This document shows positions 41,247-50,033 of a DNA stretch of 64,000 nt, piece after piece (the stretch's first letter is position 1; each line of letters begins with the position of its first letter). The translations under genes were made by a program, and so were the position numbers. The DNA comes from Cellvibrio sp. PSBB023 (GTDB lineage Bacteria; Pseudomonadota; Gammaproteobacteria; Pseudomonadales; Cellvibrionaceae). Location of the stretch: NCBI RefSeq assembly GCF_002007605.1, contig NZ_CP019799.1:1240001-1304000 (forward strand), written 5' to 3'. Under the pieces are notes generated by a model. That model was not told the DNA's origin. It did not search any database and saw only the letters and a list, made by a program, of their open reading frames with translations.

Positions 41247-42425
41247 TCAAGCCGATAGCGATAAAGAGGGTGTTTCAGCAATACCTTGTGAGCGCCCTCT
41301 CACCAACGGCAACACCTCTTCTCCCACACGATAAGCCTCCTCCAAATGCGAGGTGCTGGCCAGAATAAACGCGTCAGCGCCAAGCGCAACCAAATCGTCA
41401 AGCCGCTGTGCGACCTGTTCATAACTGCCAACAATGCCCTGCCCTTGCCCACCGCGTAGTAAATTAAACCCGGACCAGATATTCGGCTCGACAATTAAAT
41501 CCTTATAGCTGTTAACCTGACTGGGACGAAACCCGCTTTGGCGACTGGCACCAACAGAATCACCCTGACGCGCCCACTGCTGTTTGAAACGCTCCAACTG
41601 CACTGCATCCAGATTTTCAAACCCGCGCCGCACTTCGCGCCACGCTTCTTCCTCGGTAGCACGCGCCACAATATCCACCCGCACCGCACATTTTATTTTT
41701 CGCCCCAATTGATCAGTCTTGGCTTTTACACGATCAAACTTTTCACGCAATTGCGCCAACGGCTCTAACCAAGACAAATAATAATCCGCATGCTTTGATG
41801 CAGACACCAAGGCTGCATCCGATGAACCTGAAAAATATATTTCCGGAAATGGCTCGTGATTTAATGGAAATGGAAGCTGCGCATTTTCTACTTGATAAAA
41901 ACGCCCCTGATAATCAAATGGCGTGCCTTGCCAAACACCGCGTAAAATATCTAGGAACTCTGTGGTACGCGTGTAGCGATCATCGTGAGCAAAAGAATCG
42001 CCCCACCACAATTGGGATGGTCCACCACCGCCGGTAATAATATTAAACAACGCCCTGCCACCGGTCGCACGCTGCAGGCTGGCAGTCATTCGCGCCGCCG
42101 TAACCGGATTTAAAAAGCCTGGCTGAAAAGCAATCATGAAACGAAAGCGACTTGTCTCTCGCGCAAGAAATGACGATATAGCCCATGGCTCGTCGGTCAT
42201 CGGAAAAGAAGGTAATAAGCCGCCCTGAAAACCGGAGATTTCAGCGGCGTGCGCTACCTCGGCAATATAATCGATATAACTGAAACCATCGCGCCCCCCA
42301 CCGGCCAAACCGGGATGACGTATATGATCTTGCCCTTGATACCAATCGCCGCGATACGGCAGACGTGAACGATGTGAACTGGGTTCGCCGTGAGTTGGAA
42401 TACGCCAAAAAAAATCAAGACTCAT
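41247..42425 (-). CDS. SsuD-like FMNH2-dependent alkanesulfonate monooxygenase (1)
   Basis: Luciferase-like monooxygenase of 392 residues. SsuD traits: FFWRIPTHGEPS, SFLARETSRFRFMIAFQPGF, GGRALFNIITGGGGPSQLWW, FLDILRGVWQG, PEIYFSGSSDAALVSASKHADYY and the C-terminal AFILASTSHLEEAYRVGEEV. With reduced FMN and oxygen, family members split sulfonates into aldehyde and sulfite. It needs a reductase; the SsuE-like gene at 50033-50602 is the candidate. It has four Met and one Cys. It lies 32 bases after the second SsuD-like gene in an operon with DszB-like 4. Confidence 0.88.
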   Translation of the reverse strand: MSLDFFWRIPTHGEPSSHRSRLPYRGDWYQGQDHIRHPGLAGGGRDGFSYIDYIAEVAHAAEISGFQGGLLPSFPMTDEPWAISSFLARETSRFRFMIAFQPGFLNPVTAARMTASLQRATGGRALFNIITGGGGPSQLWWGDSFAHDDRYTRTTEFLDILRGVWQGTPFDYQGRFYQVENAQLPFPLNHEPFPEIYFSGSSDAALVSASKHADYYLSWLEPLAQLREKFDRVKAKTDQLGRKIKCAVRVDIVARATEEEAWREVRRGFENLDAVQLERFKQQWARQGDSVGASRQSGFRPSQVNSYKDLIVEPNIWSGFNLLRGGQGQGIVGSYEQVAQRLDDLVALGADAFILASTSHLEEAYRVGEEVLPLVRGRSQGIAETPSLSLSA

Positions 42426-42457
42426 AATAATTCCTCAAGTATTTTGTGTGGCAAAAA

Positions 42458-43528
42458 TCAAGCCGCCACAACCAATCCATTGGCTTCAGCAATCGCTTTT
42501 CGCAGCGCGGGCAATAAATGCTCACCCACACGATAAGCCTCTTCCAAATGTGGACTACCAGCAAGAATAAAACTGCTAATACCCGCATGGACATAACCCA
42601 CCAACTGCGCAAGCACTTGCTCATAGCTCCCCACCAAGGATGCTGTGGCATCGGTGTGCGTAACAGGCAAAGACCAAAGCCCCGGCGCTAATTGCACTGC
42701 ATCCCCCAGACCGGCTTGCTGCCAAAACCGCTGCGCATCGGCCAACGCTTCCTCTTCCGATTCACGTGCGAGCACATTGATACGCAAACCAACCGCTAGC
42801 GCTCTACTTTGTTGCTGCGCCAACACATGCAACTGCGCAATCACTGACTGCAACTCTGTTATGGGGGCCGCATCCAATAGATGCACATTCGCATGACGTG
42901 CAGATAATTCATAAGCTGCCGTGTCATTGCCACCGAGATAAATTTTTGGCACGGGGTTATTGCCGAGCGGCCCTTGAAAACCACCCTCCAGCACTTCAAA
43001 AAAGTCGCCTTTAAAACTGAACGGCGACTGGGTAATAACACCTTTGGCAACCGTGAGAAATTCATCAATACGCGGCAAACGTTTTTCATCGGCAACAAAG
43101 TCGCCTAATTGGCGCCGCTCTGCTGCCGTACCACCCGGTGTTAGCTGCCAGGCAAATCGTTGGTTACTAAACCGCTGGTAGCTCACCGCATTTTTTGCTG
43201 CATACACCGACGAACCACGGGATGCTTCAAATTCGGTGATCAAACGCAAGTGCCGGGTATTACGCGCTAAATAACCGGCAACAATCCAGGACTCATCGCC
43301 CTGGGGATCATGAGGAATCTGAATACCATCAAAACCAGTTAAATCAGCAGCGCGTGCAATCTGTAAGAGATAATCAAAATAATTAAAACTATCGCCACGA
43401 GGATCAGTAATCTGTGGGCCATAGGGATAGGCATCGCCGGGCAAGCGCTCGGCGCGTTTATAACGGCGCGCATCTGCATAACGCGAATCGCGGGCACCGG
43501 GCAATTGCCAAATAAATTCAACAGACAT
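42458..43528 (-). CDS. SsuD-like FMNH2-dependent monooxygenase (2), sulfur-free
   Basis: Luciferase-like monooxygenase of 356 residues, distant paralogue of the neighbouring SsuD-like protein (similar ends: SVEFIWQLPG and SFILAGSPHLEEAYRVGEHL). Middle: GFDGIQIPHDPQGDESWI, YLARNTRHLRLITEFEASRG and NPVPKIYLGGNDTAAYEL. It has no Cys and no Met other than the initiator. The stretch after EFEASRG differs from classic SsuD (no ITGG-type motif but QLTPGGTAAERRQLG), so substrate choice may differ. It lies 40 bases after DszB-like 4 in the same transcript. Substrate unknown. Confidence 0.85.
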   Translation of the reverse strand: MSVEFIWQLPGARDSRYADARRYKRAERLPGDAYPYGPQITDPRGDSFNYFDYLLQIARAADLTGFDGIQIPHDPQGDESWIVAGYLARNTRHLRLITEFEASRGSSVYAAKNAVSYQRFSNQRFAWQLTPGGTAAERRQLGDFVADEKRLPRIDEFLTVAKGVITQSPFSFKGDFFEVLEGGFQGPLGNNPVPKIYLGGNDTAAYELSARHANVHLLDAAPITELQSVIAQLHVLAQQQSRALAVGLRINVLARESEEEALADAQRFWQQAGLGDAVQLAPGLWSLPVTHTDATASLVGSYEQVLAQLVGYVHAGISSFILAGSPHLEEAYRVGEHLLPALRKAIAEANGLVVAA

Positions 43529-43568
43529 ATCAACTCCAAATAATCAAGCTGTCAGTGAGACATTGGCA

Positions 43569-44672
43569 TCACGCCTTTCCCTTTTCGCGCCACTGCGCCA
43601 ATAATTCATGGGCAGCAGCCAATGGGCGATGATCCACCCAATCGGAAAAATCAAAATCATGTTCAAGGAAACCATGCAACCACAGCGATTTTTTCTGCTG
43701 TTCAAACCATGCCAAACGCTGGGGCGATAAATCCGGGTGCAGTTTTTTATGGAAATCATCGCGATAGGCATCTGCTACCGCACTGCCGCTACCGCGAGTT
43801 TCCGATTCCAGAATCTTATGCACTTCAGCTTCATGGCTTGCTGCCCAATCTGCCGTGCGTAAGGTTTGCGCCAGAAAACGCACTAACTCATCAAAATGGT
43901 TATTGATAAAGTCCTCATGGACAGTAATTGGGCGCGGAGTGCCGTTGTTTACGCGGTAGGTTGGATCAGGAATGCGATCCAGATCAATCCCTACCACCAC
44001 TCCCGCCGCACGGGCGGCATCTACTGCTGATGCGCCTTTTACATAAACCGCATCCACTTTTCCCTGCACCAGATAATCAATGCCTCGCCATAAATTACTC
44101 AGACCATCTTGCTGCGCAGCGGCGGTATGATCACCCCGCGTTGGATGCGGACGATTAGACGGCACCTCTACCAACTCGACATCATCAAATGTTAAACCGG
44201 CGTAATGCAACACACCGCGATAGCCTTGCAGCGACATACCGCGTGCGATACTGGTTCCGCGTTGGTGACTGGCAATGGGATGCTGATTCCAATCCGGCAA
44301 TGCAAGGCGCTTGCCTTTTAAATCTTTTGCTGCGCGAATCGCGGAATCCGGGCGCACCAAGATTGCCTGCCGCTCCTCAATCCAGGTCAAACCAATTAAT
44401 CGCGTACTCGCGCCTTGGGCACGTGCTGCAAGCGCCAGAATATTACCGCCTTCGCGCACCAGAGTTGGCAAATCATGGTCGTAGTGGTGACGGCCTAAAT
44501 CGCGATTTTCCTGCAATGTATCCAGCGCAATACCGTCTACCGAAAATTCGTCGCTTAACCAACCCAATTTATAGGCCAATCCCGTTGCGGTTGGCACTGG
44601 GCAGCGGGTAAACCAAATTTGTTCCAGTGCGGCCGCCTGCACAGGCTGGCCAATTTTTAATGATGCAGTCAT
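43569..44672 (-). CDS. DszB-like desulfinase family protein (paralogue 4)
   Basis: Cytoplasmic protein of 367 residues of the DszB family. Cys in IWFTRCPVPTATG (about residue 24), His in GRHHYDHDLPT and Arg in LVREGGNILALAA. Conserved blocks are GLTWIEERQAIL, LKGKRLALPDWN, DAVYVKGASAVDAAR, RVNNGTPRPITVHE and WLHGFLEHDFDFSDWVDHRP. Two Met and one Cys (the catalytic-type one). It leads an operon with two SsuD-like monooxygenases, so in this unit the presumed oxygenase and desulfinase are again side by side. A sigma-54 promoter lies 100 bases upstream. Confidence 0.83.
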   Translation of the reverse strand: MTASLKIGQPVQAAALEQIWFTRCPVPTATGLAYKLGWLSDEFSVDGIALDTLQENRDLGRHHYDHDLPTLVREGGNILALAARAQGASTRLIGLTWIEERQAILVRPDSAIRAAKDLKGKRLALPDWNQHPIASHQRGTSIARGMSLQGYRGVLHYAGLTFDDVELVEVPSNRPHPTRGDHTAAAQQDGLSNLWRGIDYLVQGKVDAVYVKGASAVDAARAAGVVVGIDLDRIPDPTYRVNNGTPRPITVHEDFINNHFDELVRFLAQTLRTADWAASHEAEVHKILESETRGSGSAVADAYRDDFHKKLHPDLSPQRLAWFEQQKKSLWLHGFLEHDFDFSDWVDHRPLAAAHELLAQWREKGKA

Positions 44673-45113
44673 TAACAGACTCCTTGCTAACAGATTTAAT
44701 CAATCAATAAACGCCGCCTGCTACTTACACCAACAAGCAGCAAGGACAGTAAATAATTACGCAAGGGTTAAAGCAGAAAGTGTTCCAACACGTTACTGTG
44801 CCGATAATAGTGGGATATTTTATTTTTTCACTGACACAAGTGCGCAAAACACAACACACGGGGCGCCACTATTGTTCGCAAAACAACAAACTATTTAACG
44901 GTGGCTAAGCCTAAGGATTAAAAACTGTCGGTTCAGCAACAATTTTCTGTGTTTTCACACTACAACCGCACAAACAACATTCAATCATCTGCCTCTGCTA
45001 ATTTGGCCTACACCTTGCTATGCGCTACTGAAACCACTGCATAAAAGCACACAGAACCCTGTAGGGATAACAACACTGGTAATCCCCCTTTCTTTTTTTG
45101 GAACCTCAAGCTC
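44673..45113. promoter_or_regulatory. Divergent regulatory region with two sigma-54 promoters
   Basis: The 441-base gap separates DszB-like 4 (minus) from the heterodimeric exporter (plus). TGGAACACTTTCTGCT (44772-44787, minus) and TGGCCTACACCTTGCT (45004-45019, plus) keep GG and GC with correct spacing. Between them lie short inverted repeats, TTGTT-N5-AACAA (44872-44886) and GTGTTTTCACAC (44949-44960), at enhancer distances. No open reading frame of note is seen. Confidence 0.65.
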
Positions 45114-46898
45114 ATGAGTAAGACTTACCCCTTATTGCGCTGCCTTGCGCTCTACCGCGAAATGCCCTGGCGCTTTGCATTAACGGCAACCCTGTTTGCT
45201 GTGGGCAATTTAAGTATGGCTTGGCAGCAATGGCTGCTGGGCCGTGCCATTCACGATGTGGAATTAGGCAAAGCTGTCGTAACACACAGTGATGGCACAC
45301 TGGATTATTCTGTTGCCTTGGGCTGGCTCGCCATTTTGGTTGCCATTGCCTTTGGGCGCGGTGTAGTGCAATACCTGTCCGGATTAATGGCACTGATCAT
45401 TGGCCAGGATTTATTATTTATTTTGCGCGAACGCATTTTTTCTCAAGTGCAACACCTGGATCTGGCTTATCACCGCGAACACGGTGTGGGCGGCATGGTG
45501 ACACGCACCACGCGCGACGCCGATAAGCTGCGCGACGCACTGGTGAATTTCTGGCGGCAAGTATTTGAAACTGCGCTATTAATTATTGCCACTGTTGGCA
45601 TGCTATGTTGGTACAGTCCACTACTGGGCTTGGTGCCACTGGTGATTACGCTGGCTGGCATGGCAATACTGGTATCGCAAACCGATCATTTGGTGACGCT
45701 GGATCGCGCTGTAGGCCAGGCCTATGACGAGGTCAATCAAAACCTCACCGAAGGTGTTAGTGGTGTGCGTGTTATCAAAGCCTTTAGCCTTGAGCCATCA
45801 CGCATAGCAGACTTTAGCAATCAGGTTAACGCCTTCGCATTTCATTCTCGTCAAGCATTGGCCTATGCCTGCTCACATATTCCACTGCCGCAAATTATTA
45901 TTGCTTTGAGCCATGTGTGGGTACTTGCCTATGGTGCTCACCTGATTGGCAAAGGCGAATTAAACCTCGGTGAATTTATTGCATCGGTACTCCTTGCCAA
46001 TACGCTGGTCCTGCGCGTTGAAGGCATAGGCCGGGTAATGCAAGTATTTGCTGATGCACGGGCATCAGCGGCACGCATTTGGGAATTACTGGATGCAAAA
46101 CCCGGCATTATCAGCGGCACAGAAAAATTACCCCAGGGGGAATTGGGCGTGCACTTACGGGATGTGGGCCTGCATCCTGCGGCGCAGGATAACGCCATAC
46201 TCCAACACTGCTCGCTGGATATAAATCCCGGCGAAATTGTTGCCTTGGTAGGCACTACCGGCAGCGGGAAAAGCACATTACTCAGTTTGCTTCCGCGCCT
46301 GCTGGACGCCGATGAGGGCACCATTACCATTGGCAGCGATGCGCTGGGCTGGAAAAATATCAAACAATTGGACACAACAGATTTGCGACGGCGTGTTCAC
46401 GTTGTACCGCAAGAAAGTTTTTTATTTTCCGATACCCTGGCCGCCAATATGCGACTTGCCAAACCCGATGCCAGCGATGCAGAGATTCTTGAAGCACTGC
46501 GCCTGGCCAGTGCCGAAGATGTATTACGCCGCTTGGAACACGGGCTCGATACGCGTATTGGCGACCGCGGGATTACCCTTTCCGGCGGTCAGCGCCAGCG
46601 TATTTGCCTGGCGCGGGCACTGCTCAGCAACGCCTCAATACTCGGCCTGGACGACGCCACCAGCGCCTTGGATGCCACCACCGAACGACGCATTATCGAC
46701 AATTTACGTGAACTCAAACAAAGCCAGGGGCGCGGCGTAAGCCTGCTCATCGTCTCTAGTAAATTATCCACTGTGTTGTTGGCCGACAAAGTAGCACTCT
46801 TGGCGCAAGGTCAAATTGTTGCCGTAGGTACTCATCAACAATTGGCACAACACAATTCAATTTATCGCGAACTGATGGGAGTCGCCGATGGCCACTAA
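45114..46898 (+). CDS. ABC exporter subunit with degenerate ATPase site
   Basis: Membrane-ATPase half-transporter of 594 residues: helices in about 1-310, nucleotide-binding domain from about 345. Walker A is LVGTTGSGKSTLLSLL and the signature LSGGQRQRICLARALL is intact. Walker B reads ILGLDDATSALD, with Asp in place of the catalytic Glu, and the H-loop reads LIVSSKLSTVLLAD, with Ser in place of His. These are the changes seen in the degenerate-site subunit of heterodimeric exporters. It overlaps the partner gene by 11 bases. A sigma-54 promoter lies 95 bases upstream. Export of a product of organosulfur breakdown is plausible but not shown. Confidence 0.88.
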   Translation: MSKTYPLLRCLALYREMPWRFALTATLFAVGNLSMAWQQWLLGRAIHDVELGKAVVTHSDGTLDYSVALGWLAILVAIAFGRGVVQYLSGLMALIIGQDLLFILRERIFSQVQHLDLAYHREHGVGGMVTRTTRDADKLRDALVNFWRQVFETALLIIATVGMLCWYSPLLGLVPLVITLAGMAILVSQTDHLVTLDRAVGQAYDEVNQNLTEGVSGVRVIKAFSLEPSRIADFSNQVNAFAFHSRQALAYACSHIPLPQIIIALSHVWVLAYGAHLIGKGELNLGEFIASVLLANTLVLRVEGIGRVMQVFADARASAARIWELLDAKPGIISGTEKLPQGELGVHLRDVGLHPAAQDNAILQHCSLDINPGEIVALVGTTGSGKSTLLSLLPRLLDADEGTITIGSDALGWKNIKQLDTTDLRRRVHVVPQESFLFSDTLAANMRLAKPDASDAEILEALRLASAEDVLRRLEHGLDTRIGDRGITLSGGQRQRICLARALLSNASILGLDDATSALDATTERRIIDNLRELKQSQGRGVSLLIVSSKLSTVLLADKVALLAQGQIVAVGTHQQLAQHNSIYRELMGVADGH

Positions 46899-48810
46899 TA
46901 TTCGAGGCAATACCGCCCTGAGCGATATTCAATTAGAAGAAATACTCGCTAAAACATCTCTTGAGCGCGGTATGTTTTTGCGCTTGCTACCACTACTTGG
47001 CCCGGTAAAAAAACTGGTGCTAGGCGCCATTATTATTGAGGCATTATTGGTTGCTGCTATTTTTATGCGCCCCTGGCTTGTCAGCCACTTGATTGATGCA
47101 GGTTTTATTCGCACAGCGGAGACAATCAGTGTGGATTATCAGGTCGTTTTGTGGACGGGTATTGCATTTACCCTCACCTGGGCAGCGCGTTTTTTATTGG
47201 CAGGAATAGGACAATACTTGAGTGGGCGTGCCGCTATTCATGTGATTAACCAATTGCGCATTCGTGTTTTCAGCCACGTGCAAAAACTCAGTGTGGGTTA
47301 TTTTGATCGCACCAAAGCGGGCCGCATTACTGCCCGCGCTGATAGCGATGTTAATGCACTGGAACCCCTCTTAATTCAAGGCCCGCCTGAGCTACTCTCC
47401 GCCCTGTTGCGCTGCCTGGTAGCAGGCGTGATGCTCTGGTTAATTTCGCCACTGCTATTTACTAGCATTGTTGCCATAGTGCCCATCATGATCATTGCCA
47501 CGGTTATTTTCAAAAAAATATCCCAGCGCAACTGGGGAATTGTGGCAGAGAACCGCAGCCGTTTTACCGCACATTTAGTAGAAACCGTGGCCGGCGTTCG
47601 GATTATTAAACAAAACGCCTACGAGGCAAGCAACCACCAGCGCTATTACACACTGGTGGATAATTTCAATAAAGCATTAGTGCATGGCAATATTCGCGCA
47701 AGCTGGTTTGCGCCCTTTACTGCCATTCTCACTACAACCGCAATGGCTGTGTTATTAGTGGTGGGCGGCCGCGGTGTGGCACTGGATCAAATCACCATGG
47801 GGCAATTAGCTGCCAGTTTATTTTATGTTTTTATTTTTCTGGCACCGCTGCAAGAGTTAAGTGATTTATTCGAGCGTTATGCGAATGGCTCCGCCTGTGC
47901 ACAACGTATTTTTCTCATGCTGGATACCCAACCGGAAATTATAGACCCGGAACAACCTCACCCACTGCCACAGGTGGAAGGGCATGTGGCTTTTAATCAG
48001 GTGAAATTTGCCTACTCGCCACAGGCAACACAGTGGGTCATCGACGATTTGAATTTACACTTGCCAGCCGGTGAAGTCTTGGCAATTGTTGGTCCCACCG
48101 GCCATGGAAAAAGTACACTGGTGCAATTATTAACGCGCTTTTACGATGTCAGCGAAGGCAGCGTAACGGTCGATGGCATTGATGTGCGCGCACTGCGCCA
48201 AAGTGATTTGCGTCGCCACGTCGGTGTAGTGCTGCAAGATAATGTGCTCTTCAGTGGCAGTATTCTGGACAACCTGCGCCTTGCAGCACCGGAGGCCAGT
48301 GATGATGAGTTAATTACAGCCGCCGAAGCGTTGGATGCGCATGAATTGCTGGTTGCATTACCCGAAGGTTATCACACGCAAGTTGGCCCACTGGGTTCAC
48401 TCTTGAGCCATGGACAGCGGCAATTGGTGTGTTTGGTACGCGCTTATTTAGCTAACCCTGCCATTCTGGTTTTGGATGAAGCCACTTCCGCCGTGGATGT
48501 AAAAACCGAGCGTCGCTTGCAAATCGCCTTGCGTAGACTTTGTGAAGGCCGCACGGCGATTATTATTGCGCACCGTTTATCTACCATTCGCGATGCCGAT
48601 CGCATCGCTGTGATTCGCGAAGGAAAGGTTGTTGAATTGGGCAAGCACGATGATCTTATTGGTGCGCAGGGATTTTATGCATCGCTCTATAAGGCCTATG
48701 AGGAAAACAGTATTGGTGTCATTGTTGATACAGGGAAAAATATTCCAGTTGAAACAGAATCAAAAACCAATTCACTTCAGAGCAGGCAATTACCGCTTAA
48801 AAATAAATAG
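46888..48810 (+). CDS. ABC exporter subunit with catalytic ATPase site
   Basis: Membrane-ATPase half-transporter of 640 residues. Walker A IVGPTGHGKSTLVQLL, Walker B ILVLDEATSAVD with the catalytic Glu and H-loop IIIAHRLSTIRDAD are intact, but the signature reads LLSHGQRQLVCLVRAY (SHGQ instead of SGGQ). This complements the preceding subunit: one composite site would combine its good Walker motifs with the partner's intact signature, while the other is degenerate on both sides. An N-terminal cytoplasmic extension (about 30 residues) and a polar C-terminal tail (about 25 residues) are extra. Forms a heterodimer with 45114-46898. Confidence 0.88.
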   Translation: MATNIRGNTALSDIQLEEILAKTSLERGMFLRLLPLLGPVKKLVLGAIIIEALLVAAIFMRPWLVSHLIDAGFIRTAETISVDYQVVLWTGIAFTLTWAARFLLAGIGQYLSGRAAIHVINQLRIRVFSHVQKLSVGYFDRTKAGRITARADSDVNALEPLLIQGPPELLSALLRCLVAGVMLWLISPLLFTSIVAIVPIMIIATVIFKKISQRNWGIVAENRSRFTAHLVETVAGVRIIKQNAYEASNHQRYYTLVDNFNKALVHGNIRASWFAPFTAILTTTAMAVLLVVGGRGVALDQITMGQLAASLFYVFIFLAPLQELSDLFERYANGSACAQRIFLMLDTQPEIIDPEQPHPLPQVEGHVAFNQVKFAYSPQATQWVIDDLNLHLPAGEVLAIVGPTGHGKSTLVQLLTRFYDVSEGSVTVDGIDVRALRQSDLRRHVGVVLQDNVLFSGSILDNLRLAAPEASDDELITAAEALDAHELLVALPEGYHTQVGPLGSLLSHGQRQLVCLVRAYLANPAILVLDEATSAVDVKTERRLQIALRRLCEGRTAIIIAHRLSTIRDADRIAVIREGKVVELGKHDDLIGAQGFYASLYKAYEENSIGVIVDTGKNIPVETESKTNSLQSRQLPLKNK

Positions 48811-48826
48811 TGATTAAAATAATAAA

Positions 48827-48847
48827 GCCCGGCACTTGTTGCCGGGC
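48827..48847. terminator. Terminator between exporter and SsuF-like gene
   Basis: GCCCGGCA (48827-48834) pairs with TGCCGGGC (48840-48847) around a 5-base loop. On the minus strand it is followed by TTTATTATTTT, so it mainly serves the SsuF-like gene. Confidence 0.7.
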
Positions 48848-48943
48848 AATATAAAAAATACGTCACTGCGAATTAAGCGTAAAACCATCTTCCGGTGCGT
48901 TTAACTACAGCGCCATCAATTGATAGTTAAAATGAACTGATAG

Positions 48944-49159
48944 TTAGAATGCGGCGACGGATACGTCGGTAGATTTGATCAAAGCAACTACCTCTTTACC
49001 AACCACCAAACCCAAATCATCTACGGAACGAGTAGTAATAACGGAGGTAATAATTCCAGCAGGCGTTTCTATATCCACTTCCGACACCACTGATCCACGC
49101 ACAATCTCTTTAATTTTCCCATGAAACTGATTGCGCACATTAACTGCTGTAATAGACAT
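48944..49159 (-). CDS. SsuF-like molbindin (single TOBE domain)
   Basis: Protein of 71 residues made of one TOBE/Mop domain: MSITAVNVRNQFHGKIKEIV, GSVVSEVDIETPAGI and KEVVALIKSTDVSVAAF. The open frame to 49276 includes the upstream intergenic region; the ATG at 49159 has GAGGG upstream and the exact domain start. Mop proteins bind oxyanions such as molybdate. A Mop gene (ssuF) ends the ssu operon of Pseudomonas putida, where it is needed for sulfonate and sulfate ester use, so the same role is likely. Only one Met and no Cys. Confidence 0.87.
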   Translation of the reverse strand: MSITAVNVRNQFHGKIKEIVRGSVVSEVDIETPAGIITSVITTRSVDDLGLVVGKEVVALIKSTDVSVAAF

Positions 49160-49196
49160 AACCCTCACCTTTTTAAAAGTTTCCAAGAAAAATACA

Positions 49197-50033
49197 TTAC
49201 CAGGACAGACGAACCTCGCCCAAGCGATTAAAGTCCACAAATGTTTGATGCGTACCTTTACTGGTATCTTCACCATTAATTTCCGCTAATGCCAAGCGCT
49301 TTACAGTATTGAAAGGCGCACTATTGCGATCGCGCGGATGTGCGCCAGGGCCAACCAATATTCGCTTAATGCGCCCGGGATTAGGCTCCATAATCACTAT
49401 GCGATCCGCCAGAAAAACCGCCTCTTCCACATCGTGTGTTACCAAAATCATCGTGATATTTTCTTTGTGCCAAATTGCTTGCAACTCCTGTTGCAAATAG
49501 GCACGTGTCATTGCATCCAACGCGCCAAAAGGCTCGTCAAGCAAGAGCACATCCGGGCGATTAACCAGTGCGCGCGCAATCGCCACACGCTGTGACATAC
49601 CGCCCGACAACTGATGGGGCCAAGCCTGCTCAAACCCTTTAAGGCCGACCAATTCAATATGTTGTTGCACCAAATCCTTTTTTTCTGCGGCCGACACTGT
49701 GGCATTTTTAAGCGCAATGGCGACGTTGTCATAGACGGTCAACCACGGCAGAAGGCGATGCTCCTGAAACACAATGCCGCGTTTCAAACTGGGACCAGTC
49801 ACCGGTTTTCCTCCCAGTGAAATCTCACCGGAATAATCGATATCCAGCCCGACCAATAACCGCAAGAGTGTCGATTTTCCGCAGCCGCTACTCCCCAAAA
49901 TACTGACAAATTCACCGGGGTGTACCGTCAGGTTAACTTCCTTTAACACCTCCAAGGCAGCGCCTTGATGATGAAATGTTTTGCCGATATTTTTTAACCG
50001 TAAAATCGAATCAGGAATGGCATGGACACCCAT
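49197..50033 (-). CDS. ssuB: SsuB/TauB-type ABC importer ATPase
   Basis: Cytoplasmic ATPase of 278 residues for a sulfonate-type importer. Walker [18 protein letters not shown]-loop [13 protein letters not shown], signature [16 protein letters not shown], Walker [17 protein letters not shown] and H-loop [16 protein letters not shown]. There is no C-terminal regulatory domain of the CysA or MalK kind. It overlaps the reductase gene stop (TAATG). No permease or binding-protein gene is in this operon; those at 31987-34719 lack an ATPase, so they are likely partners across 15 kb. Confidence 0.92.
   Translation of the reverse strand: MGVHAIPDSILRLKNIGKTFHHQGAALEVLKEVNLTVHPGEFVSILGSSGCGKSTLLRLLVGLDIDYSGEISLGGKPVTGPSLKRGIVFQEHRLLPWLTVYDNVAIALKNATVSAAEKKDLVQQHIELVGLKGFEQAWPHQLSGGMSQRVAIARALVNRPDVLLLDEPFGALDAMTRAYLQQELQAIWHKENITMILVTHDVEEAVFLADRIVIMEPNPGRIKRILVGPGAHPRDRNSAPFNTVKRLALAEINGEDTSKGTHQTFVDFNRLGEVRLSW

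Noticed and set aside
30635..44672. The four DszB-like proteins as ABC transporter binding proteins
   Set aside because: They lack signal peptides and keep the Cys-His-Arg pattern of DszB; a real binding protein with signal peptide is encoded at 33646-34719.
49160..49276. Longer N-terminus for the SsuF-like protein
   Set aside because: The extra codons are the ribosome site and intergenic sequence; the Mop domain begins at 49159 with a good ribosome site.
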